From NCBI GenBank assembly GCA_946615965.1, contig CAMOIC010000027.1:1-19184 (forward strand): a stretch of DNA of 19,184 nt, read 5' to 3'. This DNA comes from UBA3700 sp002372775. Lineage in GTDB: Bacteria; Bacillota; Clostridia; Christensenellales; UBA3700. Below the pieces are notes generated by a model. It had not been told where the DNA came from, did no database searches, and worked only from the letters and a program-made list of their open reading frames with translations. This document shows, one piece after another, positions 9,333 through 14,998 of the stretch (the stretch's first letter is position 1; each line of letters opens with the position of its first letter). A program made the position numbers and the translations under genes.

Positions 9333-10685
9333 TTGGCAAAGAAGAATAGACTTTATTATATCGAAGAAAGTGTATTTAATACAGAGAAGTTCTACCTTCT
9401 TGTGGAGTCTTTATTTGAAGACCCAAAGATAGAGCCATACTTTGCTGTAAATGCTAACATTCAAGAAGTAATAAAGAAATTCTTCTCAATGGGACTTTTT
9501 GAAGATGCATATAATATACAAACATATATATTCTTCTTTGCTAATAGAAACAAACTTGAATATATAGATACTCAAGATTACTTAGATTTAGGTGAATTTA
9601 CAACAAAATCATCTAAATATGACGAAGTATATGTATTGACACAACAAGACAAGATATTCGAGGTATTCAGGGGCCTTAAGGCTAAGATGGACAATCTTAA
9701 GCTGTATTGCGTGAAGCACCAGAATATTGTAGAATGGAAAGAGACAGAAAAGACTATATACAAGGCCTTTTATATCAAAAAAGACGTGTATGTTAACAAC
9801 GTAGATATAGAAAAAATCGACCATGTTTATTCACCTAAATATGGTTATCTAAAGCTAGATAAAGCTAAAGGTTTATCAGGTGGTGAAGGTATTTGTTATG
9901 GCACATACAATAACTTCTTTGTAAAACTTTATAATGAAAAGCATTTATCTTATGTCAATATGAAAAAGCTACAAAAAATGCTTGAGATTGATGTAACAAA
10001 TGATTTCGTTTTATGGCCACTAGATATTGTTTATTACAATAATGCGTTTGTTGGTTATGTAATGAAGAAGCTAGATGGTTGCTATAACATTGATGATATG
10101 AGAGATTTAGGCTTTGCTGTTGGGGATATGGTTCCTCTAGATAGATACAAAGTATGTCTAAATTTCTTAAGACAAGTAGATTATCTACATAGAAGAAATA
10201 TACTTGTTGGAGATATGAAACCGGATAACATTATGGTAAAACCGCCAAACAGTGTATACATAATCGATGCTGGTTCATTCCAAGTAGAAGATTATTGCTG
10301 TGACGTATGTCACCCAGCGTATACAGAAAAGGTATATTCAGGAGAGGATCTAAAGAAGAATTTAAGAACTGTTGAGGATGAATATTTCCCAATCAACAGA
10401 ATCTTATTTGAAATGATGATGTTAAAGAGTCCTTATTATAATAAGGACAACATAGAGGTAAACGAAGAGGGTAATAGAAAATTTGAATATCCTCTAAAAA
10501 GAAATCCGTCGGCTACTCAGTTGCCTATGCATATGAAATTATGGTTTGCAATGACCCAAACAATGAGAGAGTATTTCTACTATTATTTCAAGCAAGGGCA
10601 AATAACAGAGCTATCTGATTGGATAAGAGAACTTGAACTATTTATTAAACAAAAGGAGAACGAAAATGGCAGAGTACGTAGATGA
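9333..10685 (+). CDS. Divergent Ser/Thr protein kinase of a TerY-P-like module
   Basis: This 450-residue protein has a eukaryotic-like kinase core behind an N-terminal extension of about 170 residues of unknown fold. The glycine-rich loop GGEGICYG is at 183-190 and the ATP-binding lysine in VKLY at K198. The catalytic segment LVGDMKPDN supplies D294, K296 and N299, so the HRD motif is replaced by VGD. The Mg-binding motif is DAG (D312) instead of DFG, within IDAGSFQ, a form seen in bacterial kinases partnered with PP2C and TerY. The following activation region contains C322, C323 and C326 and PAYTEK in place of the usual APE-type end. No membrane helix is seen, so the enzyme should be cytoplasmic. 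The 3' end overlaps the terY-like gene by 20 bases. Confidence 0.83.
   Translation: MAKKNRLYYIEESVFNTEKFYLLVESLFEDPKIEPYFAVNANIQEVIKKFFSMGLFEDAYNIQTYIFFFANRNKLEYIDTQDYLDLGEFTTKSSKYDEVYVLTQQDKIFEVFRGLKAKMDNLKLYCVKHQNIVEWKETEKTIYKAFYIKKDVYVNNVDIEKIDHVYSPKYGYLKLDKAKGLSGGEGICYGTYNNFFVKLYNEKHLSYVNMKKLQKMLEIDVTNDFVLWPLDIVYYNNAFVGYVMKKLDGCYNIDDMRDLGFAVGDMVPLDRYKVCLNFLRQVDYLHRRNILVGDMKPDNIMVKPPNSVYIIDAGSFQVEDYCCDVCHPAYTEKVYSGEDLKKNLRTVEDEYFPINRILFEMMMLKSPYYNKDNIEVNEEGNRKFEYPLKRNPSATQLPMHMKLWFAMTQTMREYFYYYFKQGQITELSDWIRELELFIKQKENENGRVRR
10653..10658 (+). promoter_or_regulatory. Ribosome-binding site deciding the terY-like start
   Basis: AAGGAG lies 7 bases before the ATG at 10666, inside the end of the kinase gene. 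This outweighs an upstream in-frame TTG-type start near 10633, which would translate through the site. Confidence 0.75.
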
Positions 10686-11355
10686 TGAAGTAAATTTCGG
10701 TGATTGGTCATCGCTAGAAATTAATGTGGCAAGAAGAGTACCAATTTGTCTAGTTTTAGACAGAAGTGGATCTATGGTTGAATGTGATGGTTCTGACCTA
10801 AGCAAGATCCAAGAATTAAACAACAATATGAAAAACTTCCTTGATTACGTTAGAGGGAATGCTAAGGCAAGTAGAATTTGTGATATTTGCATTATTTCGT
10901 TTGGCGGCGTTGATGAGGTTATCGTAGAAAATGGTTATTCTAACATTAAGGATTTAAAGTATAAACCACTAGTTCCATATGGTAGAACACCTATTGGTGC
11001 TGCAGTAACAAAAGCTATGGATCTTCTAAAATTAAGAAGAAATTACTATAGAAACAATGATATTGAGCACTACAAACCAATTATGCTATTAATGACAGAT
11101 GGTCTTCCAACAGATAACTATATGCCAGCAGCACAAGAATTCTCAAGAATGGTTAAGAATAAAGAAGTTAAAGTATTCCCAGTAGGTATTGGTAGAAACT
11201 TTAATAAAGAAGTATTAAGACAATTCTCACCACTTGTTGAACCAAAGACAATTGATAGTGCAGAAAACTTTGCTAAGCTATTCAAATTGTTAAGTGCATC
11301 TTCATCAAATCCTAATGATGACTCATTAGATAAGTGGTTTATGGATGAAGCTTAA
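10666..11355 (+). CDS. TerY-like vWA-domain protein with intact metal site
   Basis: This 229-residue protein matches TerY-type von Willebrand A proteins. The complete metal-ion-dependent adhesion site is present: DRSGS (D32, S34, S36), T108 in GRTPIG, and T144-D145-G146 in MTDG. Family members bind partner proteins through a divalent metal and are encoded with a PP2C phosphatase and a kinase in the TerY-P triad. The acidic N-terminus (residues 2-20) and Ser/Asn-rich C-terminal tail are outside the domain. There is no signal peptide, so it should act in the cytoplasm. It is the last gene of the operon and is followed by a strong terminator. Compared with the vWA protein encoded at 7766-8389, it is the one likely to be metal-competent. 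Whether it relates to tellurite is unknown; the family name should not be read as proof. Confidence 0.87.
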   Translation: MAEYVDDEVNFGDWSSLEINVARRVPICLVLDRSGSMVECDGSDLSKIQELNNNMKNFLDYVRGNAKASRICDICIISFGGVDEVIVENGYSNIKDLKYKPLVPYGRTPIGAAVTKAMDLLKLRRNYYRNNDIEHYKPIMLLMTDGLPTDNYMPAAQEFSRMVKNKEVKVFPVGIGRNFNKEVLRQFSPLVEPKTIDSAENFAKLFKLLSASSSNPNDDSLDKWFMDEA

Positions 11356-11380
11356 TAAATAGTATAATTATATGACACTT

Positions 11381-11412
11381 AAGTAGGACTAGTTTAGTCC
11401 TACTTATTTTTT
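11381..11412 (+). terminator. Intrinsic terminator ending the TerY-P-like operon
   Basis: A perfect 11-base-pair stem (11381-11391 with 11395-11405, three-base loop) is followed by A and then six T residues. It starts 26 bases after the stop codon of the terY-like gene. It is symmetrical enough to act weakly in the other direction, but there is no convergent gene. Confidence 0.9.
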
Positions 11413-11453
11413 ACTGTTTTTTGCCAAATATTCTTTAAAATTTGTAATCAATA

Positions 11454-11482
11454 TTTAAAATAACGCACACATAATGTATAAT
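11454..11482 (+). promoter_or_regulatory. Putative promoter of the 76-residue gene
   Basis: A perfect -10 TATAAT (11477-11482) stands 17 bases after a weak -35 TTTAAA (11454-11459). Transcription would start near 11489, almost at the AGGGGG ribosome-binding site (11489-11494), giving an unusually short leader of about 13 bases. Confidence 0.5.
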
Positions 11483-11501
11483 TATTTTAGGGGGATGGAA
11501 A

Positions 11502-11732
11502 ATGACAGAGCAAGAATATGCAAAAGAATTGTTAAATGAAGCCTATATGGCAAGAGGTTCTGCAGGGTTCCCATTTACCACAGTATCATGTGATGAATTT
11601 GGACCTGGGAAATACGATTTAGATACTCTTAAGCAAATACTTGCAGAAGAGGGATTTAAAGTAATTCCTGTTGAAGAATCTCATTTAAGAAACACACCTA
11701 TTAAAAACAAATATGTAATCATTGGCAGATAA
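11502..11732 (+). CDS. Unrecognised small protein, 76 residues
   Basis: I do not recognise this small soluble protein. It starts with an acidic helix (TEQEYAKELLNEAY), then a Gly/Pro-containing middle with a lone cysteine (about residue 30), then a second helix (LDTLKQILAEEGFKVIPV) and a final basic strand (NKYVIIGR). The helix-strand pattern could be a small alpha/beta fold. There is no signal peptide or membrane segment. AGGGGG lies 7 bases before the ATG, a promoter lies just upstream, and a terminator follows 33 bases after the stop, so it is probably a real single-gene unit. It lies between the TerY-P-like operon and the DUF1292 gene. Confidence 0.72.
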   Translation: MTEQEYAKELLNEAYMARGSAGFPFTTVSCDEFGPGKYDLDTLKQILAEEGFKVIPVEESHLRNTPIKNKYVIIGR

Positions 11733-11764
11733 CAATGAAAAATATAGGGTTTTCGGGTTAAGTT

Positions 11765-11803
11765 AGGTAGTGCTAACCGCTGGTATGCGCTACCTTTTCT
11801 TTT
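11765..11803 (+). terminator. Intrinsic terminator after the 76-residue gene
   Basis: A nine-pair stem with one G-U pair (11765-11773 with 11787-11795) encloses a 13-base loop, which itself can pair ACC with GGT. The T-rich tail TTTTCTTTT follows and overlaps the first bases of the next gene's -35 box. Confidence 0.75.
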
Positions 11804-11830
11804 GACAAAAAGGGTAATAACTTGTATTAT
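11802..11830 (+). promoter_or_regulatory. Promoter of the DUF1292 gene
   Basis: A perfect -35 TTGACA (11802-11807) and a -10 TATTAT (11825-11830) are separated by 17 bases. This is the best sigma-A-type promoter in the window. The predicted leader is about 20 bases and holds GGAGG (11846-11850). Confidence 0.75.
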
Positions 11831-11856
11831 TAAATCAACCATATTGGAGGTATAAC

Positions 11857-12213
11857 ATGGCAGATAATAAAGACATTCAAAATGAAGACAATATCTTTGC
11901 TGATGAAGATTTAATTGTTTTAAAAGATGAAGATGGTAAGGAAATTGAATTCGTTCAAATTGCTACTATAGATTTTGAAAATGAATGGTATGCATTCTTA
12001 CAACCAACAGAACTTGGTGATATGGAAGAAGATGAAATGTTGCTATTCAAAATTGAAACTGATGAAAATGGAGATGATTTCTTCGTTCCAGTAGAAGATG
12101 AGGACTTAACACAAAAGGTTTATGACGAATATGTTAAGGAATTCGAAGAAGAAGGTTTTTGTGATGGAGCATGCTCTATGTGCAATAAAGAGGATTGCCA
12201 AGATAGAGAATAA
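11857..12213 (+). CDS. DUF1292 family protein (YrzB-like) with C-terminal cysteine cluster
   Basis: This 118-residue, very acidic protein resembles the DUF1292 family, small Bacillota proteins of unknown function often encoded near ruvX. The family pattern appears as IVLKDEDGKEIEFVQIATI (about residues 20-38), EWYAFLQP (43-50) and an acidic strand ending FFVPVEDE (about 75-82). The C-terminus adds C102, C106, C109 and C114 in a C-x3-C-x2-C-x4-C arrangement, which could bind zinc or an iron-sulfur cluster. GGAGG lies 6 bases before the ATG. It has its own strong promoter and a terminator after it, so it is a single-gene unit here instead of being coupled to ruvX. Confidence 0.8.
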   Translation: MADNKDIQNEDNIFADEDLIVLKDEDGKEIEFVQIATIDFENEWYAFLQPTELGDMEEDEMLLFKIETDENGDDFFVPVEDEDLTQKVYDEYVKEFEEEGFCDGACSMCNKEDCQDRE

Positions 12214-12238
12214 TTAAGATTTTACAAAGATTTGACTT

Positions 12239-12269
12239 AAAGCTGCTGATTAAATTTGGCAGCTTTTTT
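12239..12269 (+). terminator. Intrinsic terminator after the DUF1292 gene
   Basis: An eight-pair stem (12239-12246, AAAGCTGC, with 12259-12266) closes a 12-base loop and runs directly into a T stretch (12264-12269). Confidence 0.8.
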
Positions 12270-12340
12270 CTTGTTTTTTAGAGTGTTTTAGAAAGAAATA
12301 TTCTAGGAATAATTTATTATATAAATATAAGTTAATTTAG

Positions 12341-12370
12341 TTGCAAAGAAAAAATCTCTTTTGTTATAAT
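12341..12370 (+). promoter_or_regulatory. Promoter of the rpsB-tsf operon
   Basis: TTGCAA (12341-12346) and a perfect TATAAT (12365-12370) are 18 bases apart. Transcription would start near 12377. The region between the preceding terminator and this promoter (about 12270-12340) is A/T-rich, and I see nothing else in it. Confidence 0.7.
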
Positions 12371-12376
12371 CTCCAT

Positions 12377-12484
12377 AGCCTAAAATAAGCACCCATGAAA
12401 TAGTATATGGCTGTTGCTCAGATTGCCGGAGTGGTCATATATGCAAGTTATGGGGAAGAAATAAACAAAAAGGAGATTTTAAAA
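12377..12484 (+). promoter_or_regulatory. Possible structured rpsB leader (S2 autoregulation candidate)
   Basis: About 108 bases separate the predicted transcript start from the rpsB ATG, against about 13-33 bases for the other promoters in this window. One plausible hairpin pairs AGCA (12388-12391) and CCAT (12393-12396) with ATGG (12407-12410) and TGCT further on. AGCC/GGCT (12377-12380 with 12409-12412) could form an alternative. S2 represses its own operon through a leader in some bacteria, but I do not recognise a named motif here. It is less A/T-rich than nearby non-coding DNA. Confidence 0.35.
12471..12475 (+). promoter_or_regulatory. Ribosome-binding site deciding the rpsB start
   Basis: AGGAG lies 9 bases before the ATG at 12485. 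An in-frame ATG at 12407 would add 26 residues unlike any S2 protein and has no Shine-Dalgarno sequence. Confidence 0.85.
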
Positions 12485-13231
12485 ATGGCAGTAGTTGAAA
12501 TGAAGAGCCTACTAGAAGCAGGCGTACACTTTGGACATTTAAAGAAAGTTTGGAATCCAAAGATGAAGAAGTACATTTATTCAAAGGGAGACAGAGGTGA
12601 TATCCATATTATCAACCTTGACATCTCAGTTGGTCTTATCGAAGAAGCTTACAACTTCGTTAAAGAAGTAGTTAAGTCTGGTAAGTCAATCCTATTCGTA
12701 GGAACAAAGAAGCAAGCTCAAGACGCTATCAAGGAAGAAGCTGAAAGATGCGGTATGTTCTACATGAACCAAAGATGGTTAGGTGGTACATTAACAAACT
12801 TTGAAACAGTTAAGAAGAGAATTGATAGATTAAACAGAATTAATCAACAAGAATTATCAGGTGCTTTCCAATTATTACCTAAGAAGGAAGTAGCTTTATT
12901 ATTACAAGAAAAAGAAAAGTTACAATTAAATCTTGGCGGTATCAAGACAATGACATCTTTACCAGGTGCTATGTTCGTTGTAGATTTAAACAAGGAAGCT
13001 AACGCAGTTAAGGAAGCTAAGAAGTTAGGTATACCAGTTATCGGTCTTGTAGATACAAACTGTAACCCAGATTTAGTAGATTATGTTATCCCAGGTAACG
13101 ATGATGCTATCAGAGCTATCAAGTTAATCGCTAGCATTATTGCTGATGCTGTTATCGAAGCTAAGGAAGGTACAACACCTGCAGATAAGAAGGAAGTAGC
13201 TGCTGAAGAAGCTGCTCCAGTTCAAGAATAA
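12485..13231 (+). CDS. rpsB: 30S ribosomal protein S2
   Basis: This 248-residue protein is ribosomal protein S2 of the small subunit. The start MAVVEMKSLLEAGVHFGH is diagnostic, with the family blocks WNPKMKKYI, ILFVGTKKQAQ, MNQRWLGGTLTNF, LPGAMFVVDL, IPVIGLVDTNCNPDLVDY and IPGNDDAIRAI in order. The C-terminal 20 residues form a Lys/Glu/Ala-rich tail, usual in length for Bacillota. Codon use leans to AAG, AAC and ATC more than the neighbouring accessory genes, as expected for a highly expressed gene. tsf follows 21 bases later on the same transcript, the order seen across most bacteria. Expression may be tuned by the long leader upstream. Confidence 0.98.
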   Translation: MAVVEMKSLLEAGVHFGHLKKVWNPKMKKYIYSKGDRGDIHIINLDISVGLIEEAYNFVKEVVKSGKSILFVGTKKQAQDAIKEEAERCGMFYMNQRWLGGTLTNFETVKKRIDRLNRINQQELSGAFQLLPKKEVALLLQEKEKLQLNLGGIKTMTSLPGAMFVVDLNKEANAVKEAKKLGIPVIGLVDTNCNPDLVDYVIPGNDDAIRAIKLIASIIADAVIEAKEGTTPADKKEVAAEEAAPVQE

Positions 13232-13252
13232 TTAATTTAAGGAGAAACAATA

Positions 13253-14125
13253 ATGGCTTTTACAAATAAAGATGTTATGGACTTACGTGCTAAGACTGGC
13301 GTAGGTATGATGGATTGTAAGAAGGCTTTAACAGAAGCTGATGGCGATATGGAAAAGGCTATCGAACTTTTAAGAGAAAAAGGAAAGGCTACTTCTGAAA
13401 AGAGAGCTGGAAAGATTGCTTCTCAAGGTATCGTAGATACATATATCAGTGGTAACACAGGCGTTATTCTAGAAGTTAACTGCGAATCTGACTTCGTTGC
13501 TAGAGGCGCTCAATTCAAGGAATATGTTCAAACAGTTGCTAAGTACATCGCTGAAAATGATGTTAAGAGCGCTGAAGAAGTTTCAACAGCATTAACAACA
13601 GTTACAGCTGAAGCTGTTGCTAAGATTGGTGAAAAGATTTCTTTAAGAAGATTTGCTAAGTATGTTTCTGATGGTTCTACAAACATCTCTAGCTACATCC
13701 ATATGGGTGGTGCTATCGGTGTTCTTGTTGAAACAAAGAATGCTTCAGAAGAATTAGCACATGACGTTGCATTACAAATCGCTGCAGCTGCTCCTCAATA
13801 TGTTAAGGATTCAGATGTTCCAGCTGAAGTTGTTGCAAAGGAAAAGGAAATCATGTTAGCTCAAGCTATGAATGATGAAAAGAATGCAAACAAGCCAAAG
13901 GAAATCTTAGAAAAGATGATCATGGGTAAGGTTGGTAAGTTCTTTAAGGAAGTTTGTCTTGTTGATCAAGCTTTCGTTAAGGATCCATCAGTTACAATCA
14001 AGGCTATCTTAAAGGATGCTGAAGTTGTTAAATTCACACGTTTAGTAATGGGCGAAGGTCTAGAACAAAAAGTTGAAGATTTAGCAGCAGAAGTTGCAGC
14101 TCAAGTAGCAGCAGCAAAGAAATAA
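13253..14125 (+). CDS. tsf: Elongation factor Ts
   Basis: This 290-residue protein is EF-Ts, the nucleotide exchange factor that releases GDP from EF-Tu during translation. The N-terminal UBA-like module is clear (VMDLRAKTGVGMMDCKKAL, then EADGDMEKAIELLREKG), followed by the conserved CESDFVAR segment (about residues 76-83) that begins the core domain. The core contains two related subdomains, including HMGGAIGVLVE and DVALQIAAAAPQYV. Length is normal for the family. AAGGAG lies 8 bases before the ATG. It is the second gene of the rpsB-tsf transcript and is followed 8 bases later by a strong terminator. Codon use is biased like rpsB. Confidence 0.98.
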   Translation: MAFTNKDVMDLRAKTGVGMMDCKKALTEADGDMEKAIELLREKGKATSEKRAGKIASQGIVDTYISGNTGVILEVNCESDFVARGAQFKEYVQTVAKYIAENDVKSAEEVSTALTTVTAEAVAKIGEKISLRRFAKYVSDGSTNISSYIHMGGAIGVLVETKNASEELAHDVALQIAAAAPQYVKDSDVPAEVVAKEKEIMLAQAMNDEKNANKPKEILEKMIMGKVGKFFKEVCLVDQAFVKDPSVTIKAILKDAEVVKFTRLVMGEGLEQKVEDLAAEVAAQVAAAKK

Positions 14126-14133
14126 AGAAATTC

Positions 14134-14162
14134 AGGGGAAGTTTTATCTTCCCCTTTCTTTT
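14134..14162 (+). terminator. Intrinsic terminator of the rpsB-tsf operon
   Basis: An eight-pair stem, mostly G-C (14134-14141, AGGGGAAG, with 14148-14155), closes a six-base loop and runs into TTTCTTTT. The T tail merges with the pyrH promoter. Confidence 0.9.
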
Positions 14163-14170
14163 GATATAAT
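14162..14170 (+). promoter_or_regulatory. pyrH: Extended -10 promoter of pyrH
   Basis: TGATATAAT is a perfect extended -10 (TGn plus TATAAT). A -35 would fall within the tsf terminator loop and has no good match, which fits an extended -10 promoter that does not need one. Predicted leader is about 33 bases. Confidence 0.6.
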
Positions 14171-14209
14171 ATAACTATTAAATACAATTTGTTGGGGATT
14201 ATTTAGTTT

Positions 14210-14911
14210 ATGGCTTATAAGAGAGTTTTAATTAAAATTAGCGGTGAAGCATTAGCAGGAAATAATGGTTTTGGTCTTGATAGCGAGACAATTAAAGGTG
14301 TTGTTTTACAAATCAAGAAGGTAAGAGAAGCTGGTATCGATGTTGGTTTGGTTATCGGTGGTGGTAACTTCTGGAGAGGCAAACAACATGATTCTACAAT
14401 GGATAGATCAGCTGCAGACCATATGGGAATGCTTGCAACAGTTATGAACGCAATCGCTATGCAAGATGCTCTTGAAGCACAAGGTGTTGAAGCTAGAGTT
14501 CAAACAGCTTTAACAATTACTAGAGTAGCTGAGCCATATATCTTAAGAAAGGCACTAAGACACTTTGAAAAAGGTAGAGTTGTTATCTTTGGTGCAGGTA
14601 CTGGAAACCCATTCTTCAGTACAGATACAGCAGCATCTTTACGTGCAGCAGAAATTCACGCAGATGCTTTACTTCTTGCTAAAAATATCGATGGCGTATA
14701 TGATAGCGATCCAAAGAAGAATCCAAATGCTAAGAAATATGATGAAATTACATATAAGGATGTAATTCAACAAGGTTTACAAGCTATGGATACAACAGCC
14801 ATCACATTATGTATGGAAAATAACATTCCTATAGTTGCATTTGGCCTAAAAGAAGAAGATGGTATCTTCAAAGCAGCTAAGGGTGAAAAAATAGGTACTT
14901 TAATTAAATAA
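14210..14911 (+). CDS. pyrH: UMP kinase
   Basis: This 233-residue protein is the bacterial UMP kinase, which phosphorylates UMP to UDP in pyrimidine synthesis. It belongs to the amino-acid kinase fold. Visible family motifs are YKRVLIKISGEAL at the N-terminus, the nucleotide-binding IGGGNFWRG (about 49-57), the FGAGTGNPFFSTDTAA block (about 127-142) typical of PyrH, and KNIDGVYDSDPKKNPNA (about 158-174). Length is normal. GGGGATT lies upstream of the ATG at 14210. The gene has its own extended -10 promoter after the tsf terminator. Usually frr follows directly; here a lipoprotein gene lies in between. Confidence 0.97.
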   Translation: MAYKRVLIKISGEALAGNNGFGLDSETIKGVVLQIKKVREAGIDVGLVIGGGNFWRGKQHDSTMDRSAADHMGMLATVMNAIAMQDALEAQGVEARVQTALTITRVAEPYILRKALRHFEKGRVVIFGAGTGNPFFSTDTAASLRAAEIHADALLLAKNIDGVYDSDPKKNPNAKKYDEITYKDVIQQGLQAMDTTAITLCMENNIPIVAFGLKEEDGIFKAAKGEKIGTLIK

Positions 14912-14998
14912 TTTTTTAATTGTAAGCACATTTTACGAAAATTTAAGTCTAAATAAGGGTTAGAAGTGGAAAATTAAGTAGAGAGGAGTCTTGTTATT

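Noticed and set aside
9578..9824. Two overlapping minus-strand open frames
   Set aside because: They lie wholly inside the N-terminal part of the kinase gene, overlap each other in different frames and show no recognisable protein features.
11733..11803. Possible T-box or other riboswitch, because of GGTAGTGC/ACCGC-like words
   Set aside because: The spacing and conserved T-box bases do not match, and the hairpin with its T tail is fully explained as a terminator of the 76-residue gene.
12407..12484. In-frame 26-codon extension of rpsB starting at an ATG
   Set aside because: There is no Shine-Dalgarno sequence before it, the added residues are unlike any S2 protein, and a clear AGGAG serves the ATG at 12485.
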